From Microvelia longipes (taxonomy: Eukaryota > Arthropoda > Insecta > Hemiptera > Veliidae): a DNA stretch of 64,000 nucleotides. The stretch lies in assembly GCA_018340805.1 (NCBI GenBank), contig JACMZG010001908.1:51148035-51212034 (forward strand), in the 5' to 3' direction. The notes under the pieces are model-generated. The model had not been told where the DNA came from. It made no database searches and saw only the letters and a program-made list of their open reading frames with translations. This document shows positions 11,226 to 21,900 of this stretch, in pieces; position 1 is the stretch's first letter; every line of letters starts with the position of its first letter. A program made the position numbers and the translations under genes.

Positions 11226-13800
11226 ATATATATATCTATATATATATATATAGTTATATAATATTATTATATATATATATATTATATTATAATATATTAT
11301 ATATTATTTATATATTATATTATTATATAATTATTATATATATCATATATATATATATATATATTATAAATAATATATATATATATATTATATATATTAA
11401 TATTAATATATATAATATATATAATATATATATTTAATTATAAAATATTATATATTTTTCTTATATATCTTTTCTGCCTATTAATTATTTAAAAAGACTT
11501 TTTAATAATCTTAAAAATTGTTTATTTTTAGATGTAAAATTTTTTTTAAAATAAAATATATATATTTATTAAAATAAATATATATTGATAAAGTCAGTAC
11601 AAGGTGAAAACTAGTGCTTGGTGAAGTAGTTGATGCAACTAGCCCCTGTTTTAGGACCACCTCAAACCAGGGACTTGGAACACTGTGTCACTCGTCCCCA
11701 CCCCTACTGTATACATTTTTACATTACTTTACAGTGTATCGTCAAGTATAAAAATCCTCAAGGTCATATGCATTTTGGGGATCGACCAATCAGAAGAAGC
11801 CGCTGCCAACCCCGCTCTTGAAAGAGAAAAAAAATCCCTACTCCCATAACCCCTGTAGGGAAATAACCTCCTTCCGGCATTCGTTCACTTCGTTTGTGGT
11901 TCTTCTTGTGTTTATTATTTCCCTTCACAATTCATTTTTTTCCACATTTGCATAATTCCTAAATAATAAAACTACACCAAAGAATTGTAGAAACATCGCC
12001 AAGAACACGGGTAACATAACCTGATTTGTTTACAAAGTTTTTTCCCCGCTGCCTTTTTGTAGGGATTTTTTTTTTTAGAATCGGTGGTGCCTAAACTGAG
12101 CTGTCAATATTTTTAAGGTCGTCGATACACTGTAGTTTAAAGTTTATGAGGAAATTGAGAAGCCTCTAATCATTAACCAATACAATACACTACAATGACG
12201 CTGGTTCGTGACAGAATATAGATAATTTAATCCATTAGAATTTAATGAGGACTAAATTTCATACATATTCTGTAAACTAAAGTTTGAGAATTGTCAATTA
12301 TTTACAAAACTAAATAGGACTATAGGCCCTACAGACAGAAGAGCAACGGAATCTTAAGGATTGACTAGACAAGGAAGTTACACAGAGATCATATAAGTAA
12401 CAAGTTCTCTTATTTGGCTTAAGACCACCCAAAGGTATAAGACACAGTTTTATAACAATATCTCTACATCTCAGGCTGATCTTGAATATCACTTCTTCAA
12501 AGAGAGAGCAAATTGAACCCTACACTAAAGAATTTCACAGGGTTATAATCAGTTGACATCGTGGGAAAATAGTGTTGATGATCCAATGAGGTTGGTCCGA
12601 TATTATAGAGGGATTAACATCCAGGGCTAACCTTATTGGCTCCCTGGTATTATTTTCCCACGCTGTCAACTGGGTAGAAGTACGGTAATTTAGACTCTCA
12701 TAGTTATAAAGGAGACCCTAAAGTGATGTAGAAATTCATACAGTAGGGGTGGGGGCGCGGGACACAGTGGTCTAACTCCCCGAAATAAGCTGCTTTAGAT
12801 GACCTGCCCTAAGTTCACCCTTTCTCCGCTAGTGGCAGGTCGGTTCACCTGTACCCCATATATAAATAAATAATGATTCTTCAATTCCAAGATTAAAATT
12901 ATTTAAAAGGGTCTTTAACAATGTTAAAAAAATTGTATTAATTATTTTAAAGGTTATAATTTTCATAAAAATGTTATAAAAAATATAAACGCTGTGTTAA
13001 TCTTAAGTAGACCTGATATCGTGATAACCATGATTTGTAGACAAAACATCAAAAATGTTTGTAAACAAACATCAAACCGGGAAATTATAAATTAATTTAC
13101 GTCTTCGTTGTCTCATTATAACACACCTTTCGTAACACACGTTATCCTATTTTCTAAAAAAATTATCTTATAAGCTACTAAAAAAGAAAAAAGTCAATGA
13201 ATAAGATAAAAATCGTCTTGTTTACATTTTTATAAACATAAATAGAAGTATTGATTTAAAACTGATAACAATAATGATAAGGGCACAAGGTGAAAACCGT
13301 GCGGTAGTTGATGCAACTAATCCCTGTTTTTTTCGGAACCACCTAAACCCAGGGAGTTAGACCACTGTGTCCCCCCGCCCCGACCCCTACTGTATGAATT
13401 TCTACATCACTTTAGGAGACCCTATTGAAACCACACTCGGTTATAATCAGTCGATTGATTATAACCGAGTGTTATACTTTAGAGTGTGGTTACAAAACCT
13501 AGTCTCCTTCAAACCTATGAGAGTCTAAATTACCGATTTGTGTTCTAAGAAGACTAAGTTCTATTAAATTACCAGATAAAAAGCTAATGATTAACTGGAA
13601 CGCATACTTATAACTATAAATACTATAAAGTTATAACAAAGATTCAAGTAAATAAGTTAAAAGTTCTGAACATGATCAAGCTCGTCCAGGGAACTATTTA
13701 ATCGAACTTACCCTCCATTATCGCTGTAAGGGCTAAACCCATGTTCTTTCGGACCATTTCTATACTCATTAATACCTCCCATAGGAACAGCTAAAGACAT
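5849..13800 (-). CDS. Prosbeta6 (PSMB1): Proteasome subunit beta type-1 (20S core, beta6), 4 coding exons, one frameshift
   Basis: Structural, non-catalytic beta subunit of the 20S proteasome core in the cytosol and nucleus. Coding exons on the minus strand: 13712-13800, 10495-10684, 9135-9373 and 5849-6034; all introns are GT-AG. About 233 residues, close to the usual 235-241. Landmarks: [19 protein letters not shown], where active beta subunits would have the catalytic Thr but this one has Gly-Gly-Ser and an N-terminal extension, as family members do; [60 protein letters not shown]-terminal PLRRD. Exon 3 carries a net +2 (or -1) shift near 9262-9275, after RFFPYYV; the downstream frame is perfectly conserved, so I read it as a sequence error or recent lesion. 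It shares a divergent promoter region with JIP1. The family call rests on recalled homologues; no search was run. Confidence 0.93.
6035..7460. other. PSMB1 intron 3, left part
   Basis: AT-rich intron sequence on the lower-coordinate side of element A2. The open frames at 6566-6983 have no protein-like features and I treat them as chance. Confidence 0.5.
7461..8945 (-). mobile_element. MITE family A, copy A2, containing nested B2
   Basis: Reverse orientation relative to A1: the left end reads CTATAATACAACACACGGC and the right end is its complement ending GTGTGTCGTACTATA. Removing nested B2 and one target duplication leaves about 938 bp, which matches A1 (932 bp). It lies in PSMB1 intron 3. 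It carries the GGCAACACT motif at 7580-7590 and, inverted, at 8781-8790. Confidence 0.85.
7700..8238 (+). mobile_element. MITE family B, copy B2, nested in A2
   Basis: 539 bp with termini CTTAGAATAATACTATATAT and its complement. It is flanked on both sides by the perfect 8-bp direct repeat TATCTTAT (7692-7699 and 8239-8246). The corresponding position of A1 (2487-2494) holds a single copy, ATAAGATA on the plus strand, so the empty site is directly visible. The 8-bp duplication and short A/T-rich termini fit a non-autonomous hAT element. Confidence 0.9.
9135..9373 (-). CDS. Prosbeta6 (PSMB1): PSMB1 coding exon 3, frameshifted
   Basis: Acceptor TTTGCAG, donor CAG/GTTTGC. The first part reads [19 protein letters not shown] and on to RFFPYYV. 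A net two-base excess (or one-base loss) near 9262-9275 then forces a stop. The remainder in the next frame reads [22 protein letters not shown] and on to LLQPLLDNQ without a break. With the shift discounted the exon is 237 nt and phase 0 at both ends, fitting exons 2 and 4. Confidence 0.9.
9374..10494. other. PSMB1 intron 2
   Basis: 1.1 kb between exons 3 and 2. I recognise no element in it. The open frame at 10234-10443 is not protein-like. Confidence 0.6.
10495..10684 (-). CDS. Prosbeta6 (PSMB1): PSMB1 coding exon 2
   Basis: The acceptor TTTATTACAG precedes it; the split Gly codon joins exon 1 in frame. 190 nt encode [15 protein letters not shown] and [10 protein letters not shown], ending RMQ before the donor GTTTGT, in phase 0. 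Reading past this donor gives non-homologous residues. Confidence 0.92.
10988..11731 (+). mobile_element. Inverted-repeat element family J, copy J2, with TA expansion
   Basis: Left end TAAAGTGATGCAAAAATT, then a G-rich block (GGGGGGCGGGGGACACAGTG); the right end is the complement, with CACTGTGTCACTCGTCCCC and ending CATTACTTTA. It shares this layout with J1. An imperfect TA-rich array of about 330 bp (11130-11460) fills its centre. No target duplication remains. It lies in PSMB1 intron 1. Confidence 0.65.
11130..11460. repeat. Imperfect (TA)n array
   Basis: Almost pure A/T with dominant TATATA, broken by single A or T insertions. It lies within element J2 and is low-complexity. Confidence 0.85.
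11732..12132 (+). mobile_element. Small inverted-repeat element S
   Basis: Left end CAGTGTATCGTCAAGTATAA; the right end, read inward, is CAGTGTATCGACGACCTTAA, followed by ATATTGACAG. About 400 bp, non-coding, abutting J2 directly. The interior has CCAATCAGAAG and CCCCGCTCTT blocks like those near the end of family A, so it may be a distant relative. Confidence 0.55.
12550..12672 (+). mobile_element. Short fold-back MITE family I, copy I1
   Basis: 123 bp with termini CAGTTGACATCGTGGGAAAA and the complement of CAGTTGACAGCGTGGGAAAA. The interior has CCAATGAGGTTGGTCC-like and complementary blocks, so most of it can fold on itself. A second copy is at 28970-29099. Confidence 0.75.
12719..13414 (+). 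mobile_element. Inverted-repeat element family J, copy J1, with 8-bp target duplication
   Basis: Termini of about 70 bp begin TAAAGTGATGTAGAAATTCA and continue through a GC-rich block to CACAGTGGTCTAACTCCC; the right end is the complement. It is flanked by the perfect direct repeat GGAGACCC at 12711-12718 and 13415-13422. 696 bp, non-coding. The 8-bp duplication suggests hAT-type transposition, although the long GC-rich termini are unusual. Confidence 0.85.
13429..13490. repeat. Hairpin next to J1
   Basis: Perfect 17-bp arms ACACTCGGTTATAATCA (13433-13449) and their complement (13456-13472) around a 6-base loop. An outer pair, AACCACACTC and GAGTGTGGTT, follows at 13429-13438 and about 13481-13490. 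Confidence 0.75.
13712..13800 (-). CDS. Prosbeta6 (PSMB1): PSMB1 coding exon 1
   Basis: Starts at ATG (13798-13800) with MSLAVPMGG, ends in DNGG, and is followed by the donor GTAAGT. 89 nt, leaving phase 2. It encodes the short N-terminal extension before the beta fold. Confidence 0.9.
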
Positions 13801-14394
13801 TTTAAATATATAAATTAAAAAAAATTAAAAATCTAAGAAAATAACTCGCAAATGACCGCAATGACAAACAAAACTTAAATATGGAGGTTATAAAACAACA
13901 AGGTTACATTTAGAAAAGGTTATTTTACAATTAGTGTTGCCAACAGTTTTGCTTTTACAAAATTAAGTACATTAATTTATCCATTTAAAAGCTAAATACT
14001 TTTTAAGTTTTTCAATCAAAAATATTAATTTTGTGTCCTTTAATTAGTACTATAAAACTACTACATAAATATAAGGGTAAAAATTTTGGGGCCACCACAT
14101 TTTTTAGCCCTAAAAAATAATAAGTTTGTACCAGCATGACTTTTCTTTATTTGTTTATTAATTTATTTTTAACATTTCAGAAGGAACAATTTAAAAAACT
14201 AAGAGAGACGTTATAACTTTTATTTATAAGGATTATAATATTTTGAAGCACAAACAGCTGATTGTAGGGAACGACTAGGGGAAGAGAATATTGTAAAAGC
14301 CCAAATCAATATAGGGCCACCCTCCCTCTGAGAATCAGTAGCTATCTCGAAAAGGACACTACAATATGCTGCCTCTATAAATATCAAAATAATT
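13801..14394. promoter_or_regulatory. Divergent promoter region between PSMB1 and JIP1
   Basis: 594 bp separate the two start codons. The region must hold both 5' UTRs unless a distant non-coding exon exists. TGGCAACACT, on the minus strand at 13933-13942, lies about 135 bp upstream of the PSMB1 start. It resembles Drosophila Ohler Motif 1 (TGGTCACACT), which marks start sites of housekeeping genes. I see no strong TATA box in a convincing position. Confidence 0.5.
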
Positions 14395-14477
14395 ATGGCT
14401 GATAGTGAATTTGAAGAGTTTAGGTATCATTTTGATACTATCCCGCAACACATTAAAGCAACCGCCAAAACATACAC
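14395..14477 (+). CDS. Aplip1 (JIP1): JIP1 coding exon 1
   Basis: ATG then [20 protein letters not shown], ending in TAC AC before the donor GTAAGT. 83 nt, phase 2 out. This start gives the N-terminus expected of insect orthologues. Confidence 0.85.
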
Positions 14478-15445
14478 GTAAGTTTCTTTTGCTTTGGAAG
14501 TACAGAGAGTTCATATACATTTTTACCCCTGTGATATTTCAAATATGCAAAAAACAATACACTACTGCAGTGCTAAAAGTTGACATTATTTGCATATTTT
14601 TACGTACAGCTGAAATCTATACTATACAGTTCGTTTTAGCACTTTTTGTTGACCATAGATCATTCAATAAATGAATTTAGACAAGAAAATTGTGACATGG
14701 GTAGTAAAAAGCAGCAAATATGAGGGTGAAATGTTATGATAAATTAAAATTTAAATACAACAAACTAATTTGTAAAAATATATTAAAAATGGTTAAAAAA
14801 ATATAGTAACAAAAATATTAAATATAGCAAAGTGCGTTTTAGCATGATGGCTGTACACATCGAACTGTACTCCGAATTTCTTGAGCTTGGGAGATTAAAA
14901 TTTTTGATAAATTTTAATCAATTTAATTCGCAATTCATTTAGATTTGCAAAAGATCAATACATTAGTGAGACCCAAAAGATACATAAAAAATTGAAATAT
15001 ATTGGTAAGAATAGATCGAATACGTACAGTATGAACATTTTTTTAAACAAATGCGATTGGTATTTTGATATTATGTTCGATTAAGAAAACAGGCTGCGGC
15101 TCTTGAATTTTTAGAAGCTGGATCTCGTTTTGAAACCAAAGTATGAAACCATGCTGAACCTTTTTAATTCTTCTTTGACCACTCAGTAACTTGTTCTTTA
15201 CTATAAGTAGCATAGCCCTATTGATACTCGAGCCCAGTGAAAAAAGTTATATGTTTATATCCCTTACTGATCTCATGTAATATTCCCTATTCATGGATCA
15301 AATTTGGATCTATCATTGCGTAATCATTTTTCTATGCGTTCACACGTAGATTAAAACATGAATTAGTTTATAACAATAATTAACTAGTTCGATCCACTTT
15401 TTAGATTATTTACCTGAGAATAACATTATATATATATATTAATAT

Positions 15446-15510
<65 letters not shown>

Positions 15511-15841
15511 TATATATATATACTATTTATGTATTGTGTGTGTACTTTCACGTCAAGAACTGCTACTCAGCAGTTTCTTGAGTATTCATTGTTGTTTTCG
15601 CATTATTATTTTTTTATTACACAGAATTTTCCTATGTATTTAGAGGATTTTAATATGTAGGCCGCATCTCAGCCAGCTTGTCTCACCATGGCCCCTGTAG
15701 GGCCAATTACTGTACTGACTGACAGGAATATTAGACAAACTAGTTGGGTCAGGGATCTCTTTCTCACTACCTCTTCACTCTTTAACACTGTAAAGTGAAA
15801 TTATGTCGTTGTGGTCATTAAACCTAGACAAGAAATACACA

Positions 15842-15930
<89 letters not shown>

Positions 15931-18900
15931 AATTTATATTTATAAATAAAATTAAGTATAATATATAATAGTTACATAAAGACCCTCCTCTATAGAGGTG
16001 CCATGGCTTATGGTCGAACTGCAAGTGTAGAAGACATATGCTAACCCTACTTTAAATGCAAAATGAAATTTAAATTATTTATATTGCAAATAAATGGCGG
16101 CTTATTCCATACGTATGTATACATATTATATTTTCGTTATATACTCTTTTTAACAGTTTTACGTTTAATAATGGTTTTAAAATATCAAAATATCTTCAAA
16201 ATATCGTAGAATTCAATGTACGTGTACGTTCATACTAAGTCCTCCCTAGATCACATGATGTTATAATTAAAAAGTTCCTTTGCTGTTTACAGTCTAGTTC
16301 ATGATGTTCTACTGGACGATTCACCCACATCATCTAAGGACAGTGAGAACGCGACTGAATATGACGAAGAAGGCAAAGAAATTCAGTCCATACAAAATGA
16401 AGATGATCTAAACAGAGATTACGACTCGGCTGTATTCACTATCAGGTACTTCATGATTTTGTTTCCTCTCTCTTTGTTCGAATGGGGAGGCCGAAAAATG
16501 CTTTTGAATATGATATGCAGTTCGCGATTGCTAATTGTTGTTAGATGATGATTATATAAAAAAATATATTTGTTGTTACGAAAGAAGAGTGACTCTTAGG
16601 ATTGAGTTTAGTTAAACTTAAATTCTGAAAAATGATCAGATTCTAATAATGATCAGAGTTTATAAAATGATAATGACCACATTCTATAAAATGATAATGA
16701 TCAAATTTTATAAAATGATAATGATAAGATTCTATAAAATGATAATGATAAGATTCTATATAAAATTATAATGATCAGATATTATAAAATGATAATGCTC
16801 AGGTTCTATAAAATGATAATGATCAAATTTTATAAAATGATAATTGAACGAACGTAAGTGAGTTCTTACATTTCAGAAGATTGGGACGGCGCGTTTGTTT
16901 GTGTGTTTGTGTGTTTGTGTGTTTGTGTGTTTGTTTGTACGTGTCGCGATAACTGCCGTAAAAATTGACCGATTTTGATAAAATTTTGTATACAGGTAAA
17001 ACTAATTATGTGTCAGAGCTGTATAGTTTTTGGTAATATTCCGAAAAATATTTTCAAAATGGCAGCCAAAATGGCGGACCGGATAAAAAAAAATTTTGAG
17101 CGAAAAAATCGTGTTGTATATCGTTTGAAAGCTCTTAAAGAGTAGAAAAAGAAATATATGTTTCATGGTCAAATTTAAAAATTTTTTGAAAAATTTAAAA
17201 ATGGCGGCTAAAATAATGAACCCAAAAAATTTAAAATTGAAGGAATAACTCGAGTAATATATCGTTGTAAAGCTCTTGATTAGTAGAACAAAAAATGTTA
17301 TATACTAAATTCCGAAAAATTCAACATGGCGGCCATAATTTAATATAATAATTAGTTTTTACTAATTTTATAAGAATTTACAAGATAAAGATCTATTGTA
17401 ATATACATTAGATACTTTTATACAAATTAAATTAACTATATGTCAAAGCTGTATAGTTTTTGGTAATATTTCCGAAAAATATATTCAAAATGGCGGCCAA
17501 TATGGCGGACCGGATAAAAAATTTTTGAGCAAAAAATCGTGTTGTATATCGTTTAAAAGCTCTTAAAGAGTAGAAAAAGAAATATATTTTTCATGGTGAA
17601 CATTTCAAATTTTTTTATTAATTTAAAAATGCGGCTAATAATAAACTCAAAAAATAAAATTTAAAGCGAGCCTTCTTTTACCATTTTAATTTATAATATA
17701 CGCAAGCCTTTTTAATATGCATTAATATTAAATATAAGCAATCTAGCGAGCGAAGCGAGCCTTTTTTACAATATATTTCATTATAAATATAAGCAAACTA
17801 GCGAGCGAAGCGAGCCTATTTTAACGTTGTATTATAACAAATATAAGCAATCTAGCGAGCGAAGCGAGCCTTTTTTACTATGCTTTAATATTAAATATAA
17901 GCAATCTAGCGAGCGAAGCGAGCCTTTTTTACAATATATTTCATTATAAATATAAGCAAACTAGCGAGCGAAGCGAGCCTATTTTTAACGTTGTTTTATA
18001 ACAAATATAAGCAATCTAGCGAGCGAAGCGAGCCTTTTTTACTATGCTTTAATATTAAATATAAGCAATCCAGCGAGCGAAGCGAGCCTTTTTTACAATA
18101 TATTTCATTATAAATATAAGCAAACTAGCGAGCGAAGCGAGCCTATTTTTAACGTTGTATTATAACAAATATAAGCAATCTAGCGAGCGAAGCGAGCCTT
18201 TTTTACTATGCTTTAATATTAAATATAAGCAATCTAGCGAGCGAAGCGAGCCTTTTTTACAATATATTTTCATTAAAAATATAAGCAAAACTAGCGAGCG
18301 AAGCGAGCCTATTTTTAACGTTGTATTATTATAAATATAAGCAATCTAACGAGCGAAGCGAGCCTTTTTTACTATGCTTTAATATTAAATATAAGCAATC
18401 TAGCGAGCGAAGCGAGCCTTTTTTACAATATATTTCATTATAAATATAAGCAAACTAGCGGCGAAGCGAGCCTATTTTTAACGTTGTATTATTATAAATA
18501 TAAGCAATCTAACGAGCGAAGCGAGCCTTTTTTACTATGCATTAATATTAAATATAAGCAATCTAGCGAGCGAAGCGAGCCTTTTTTAATATATATTTTA
18601 TTATAAATATAAGCAAACTAGCGAGCGAAGCGAGCCTATTTTTAACGTAGTATTATTATAAAATAAGCAATCTAGCGAGCGAAGCGAGCCTATTTTTTAA
18701 CGTTGTATTATTACAAATATAAGCAATCTAGCGAGCGAAGCGAGCCTTTTTTACTATGCATTAATATTAAATATAAGCAATCTAGCGAGCGAAGCGAGCC
18801 TTTTTTTAACTTTGTATTATTATAAATATAAGCAATCTAGCGAGCGTAGCGAGCCTTTTTTACTATGTAAATGTTAAAGATACTTAAACTAGCAAGCGAT

Positions 18901-21900
18901 GCGAGCCTTTTTGAGTTTATACTTTAAAATAGTATAGCATCCGAATGTTTTGATAAACTCATTTCGCTTGTTTTAAATTAATATTTTTTTTATGAATTCT
19001 TTGCCGTGAGTTCTTGATGCAACGCATTACTAGTGATAAGATTCTATAAAATGATAATGATAAGATTCTATATAAAATTATAATGATCAGATATTATAAA
19101 ATGATAATGATCAGGTTCTATAAAATGATAATGATCAGATTCTATCAGACTTGTGATAAAAAAAGTGTTAAAACATATTTAAGGCGTCTAACATCACTTT
19201 CACCTTACACACCTAAGTAATGTTTTAGAAAAAATAAACACGACTGTGAACAAAAACTTGCCTGATCGTAATTAATATAAAGTCTATAATCCATTTTAGG
19301 TACTGGTCCATTGTGTTTTAGTTAATCGTTTATTTTTTCGCATTGTCAGAACTTTAGTTAAATGTTGTAAATGTTGGGTTAGCTTAATTGGTACCATTGG
19401 GCAAAATTTCTGTCCGTAAAATCATCAAGTTTATTAAGATTAAGCTTATAATTATAGTATAAATAACATGAAGATTGAGGACTATAATCTCTCTATTCGT
19501 TTTAGGATCAGTAAACGGTGTTTTAAGTCAATTTGATTATGCTGACATTGTGTTCATCTGCATAAAACTAATAAGACTTAATAGCCCCTCCTGACATGTA
19601 ATACAATCCGATGTCTGGAATGAGTAGAGTTAATCTGCAGAGTTTATTATAAGCCGCTGAGTTTTCGATGCACCTTACATTAATTTTAAATCATTTACAG
19701 GGAGGACTCAGTGTGCAGTGAAACACCGGAGAGTTTAATTAAGGAGAAAGAAGGAGGGTGGCCACCAGCCCAGCCTAAAAGACGAAGAAAGCTACCCGAA
19801 ATTCCAAAAAATAAAAAACGTATAGTATACTATAAAATATAAGTTGACCTTATCTGTGGCGCGGGAACCCTGTGAGAAGATTATATTGGTCCGTTTTTCT
19901 TTGATATTTCCCCGTAGAGATTCTGCGCCTTGGATAAGACCAATTATTATTATTAACTCTGTAATTACTACTCAAGCTTTATTAATATTTTATTTTAATT
20001 TGCTTGGATTTTGATGGGTATTACTCGTTTCATTCCACTATAGTCGGAGTTGTTAGATGTAGGGATCGGGAGCCTGTTTCTAATACTCAAAGTCTTTTTT
20101 GGCGAACTTTAAAGAAAATTACGTTAGTAAGGGGGTCGATATAGAAATATTGATATTTAATTGAGACTTCGACCAAGTTATCGTTCATGGTGAATCGAAT
20201 AAGAATGTTTTTAGTTGTTTCAGACTATCCTAAGAGACGAAATAGAGATACGGACATGACGTCATTTCATTAAAAATCGAGTTTTGTTAAGGAGGTGGAA
20301 TGGGATGTGACTCGAGTTGTCGCACACTTTGTTGAGCTGAATCGTTTAAAAACGGTCCTAACAAGATTGAGACAACATGCAAGATTTGTTAAGCAAGCTC
20401 TTTTTCTATTGAAATGCACTATACTCAAGGTCAACGGCCTGGTTAGAACAAATAATACTAGAGAGTACTATTTTTGACCGTGAAAGCACCAAGAGGGAGC
20501 AATACAAGAAGCGGCTGTCATATGACGGTACAAGAATAAATTTAATATGAAGGATATATATATACCTTCTTACTAAAGTACTTCTTACTAAAGGATTAAG
20601 TACACGACGGCACAGTCAACAGTTTTTATTTAAGTATAAAGCAAAAACAGTAGTAGTAGGAGATGGGAGGTCAAATATAGCGAGTAGACTAATCTATCTA
20701 CTTTAATAGAACTTACATTCCTAATATTTTAAAATTAAATTAAGTTTTACCTTTTTTAGCAATATTGATTATAATAATAGACAGAGGGGAGACTAAACGT
20801 CTAAAAGAGTATTGCCATGAAATTCTAAGATAAAAAAGACTTCTTTCAGTATAGTTTAGAAACAATATAAATAAATAATGTCACTTGATTTGATTTGATT
20901 GAGTTTGATAAACTAAGTTAAGAAGCAACTTTCAATTAGATTTAAAAGGAAAGTAAAAAGTTTTCATTTCTTAATTTATTTTTAATGGGTGGTTACGTAT
21001 TATCCTTCCTCCATGTAAGGTATCTAGACTAGCTCCGAAATCGAGAATGATATCTAGACGTCCAAGTTTAAAGTTTGCTCAAGATTAGATTAGATTCCAA
21101 TCTTTAAGAATTCAAAATTTTGTGTTGCACTTAACTCGTATTATTTTTGAACGGATCCAAATGAGGCTTAAAAGGTGACCACTCAGACCTATGAGCATTC
21201 TACGTCTAAAGTTTAGTCAAGATCTATCAATTAGATTCCGAGGTATAAGTAATTAAATTTTGTATGCAACAATGCAGGCTTTCTTGAGTGAGATAAAATT
21301 CAAATGTCATATTACTAGTAAGTAGCATACTGCTATGACATAAGCGGATTTCTAAATGTTTAGCCATTAAAATGTGATTTGTTTACATATGGTTATACAT
21401 GTCAGTTGATAAAATCGGGATTAATGATAATAATATAACTTTACATCTTATGTTTGATTATCATACATAGTTATATACGCGTATTAATTTATTGATCTCT
21501 CAATTATTCAAGTTTTTGTAATTTTTTTAAAAATTTTCGCTGATTCATAATTATTGGATAATGAATTTAGTAAAAAAACGTTCACAAAGTTATTGTGCGC
21601 CATAGTTTAAAAATTTCTTAAAATAACTATTATTGTAAAACTGTTATCTCTGTGATTACTATATTTATTAATTATATCTTTATTTTCAGCGTTCAACATA
21701 AAATCACTCGCAGATGAACTAAGTGCGTATCAGTCAGACGAAGGGTCCACAAGGTATAACTCACGAAACTTACTCATACTCAAATATTTGAGGGATGAAG
21801 AGACGTATTTCAATGACATAGATTCAGGTAACTCTACGGCTCACTCACCTGAACCTGCTAAGTCACCACCTCCTTATAACCGAACAGGTTAGTTATTCAG

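Larger units (their letters stand above)
16620..19145. repeat. ~25-bp minisatellite in JIP1 intron 2, split by an insertion
   Basis: Units of the form TCTATAAAATGATAATGATC with small variations occupy 16627-16843 and 19034-19145. The two parts join at a single point when the 2190-bp insertion 16844-19033 is removed. Confidence 0.85.

Noticed and set aside
15824..16024. Frame with runs of Tyr-Ile and Thr-His
   Set aside because: It is a translation of the AT/GT microsatellite.
17690..18915. CRISPR-like array of regularly spaced repeats
   Set aside because: The DNA is eukaryotic and intronic, the 'spacers' are three recurring linkers rather than unique ones, and there are no cas genes.
21754..21759. 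Donor GTATAA in exon 4
   Set aside because: It would leave phase 2, which does not fit exon 5 (needs phase 1).
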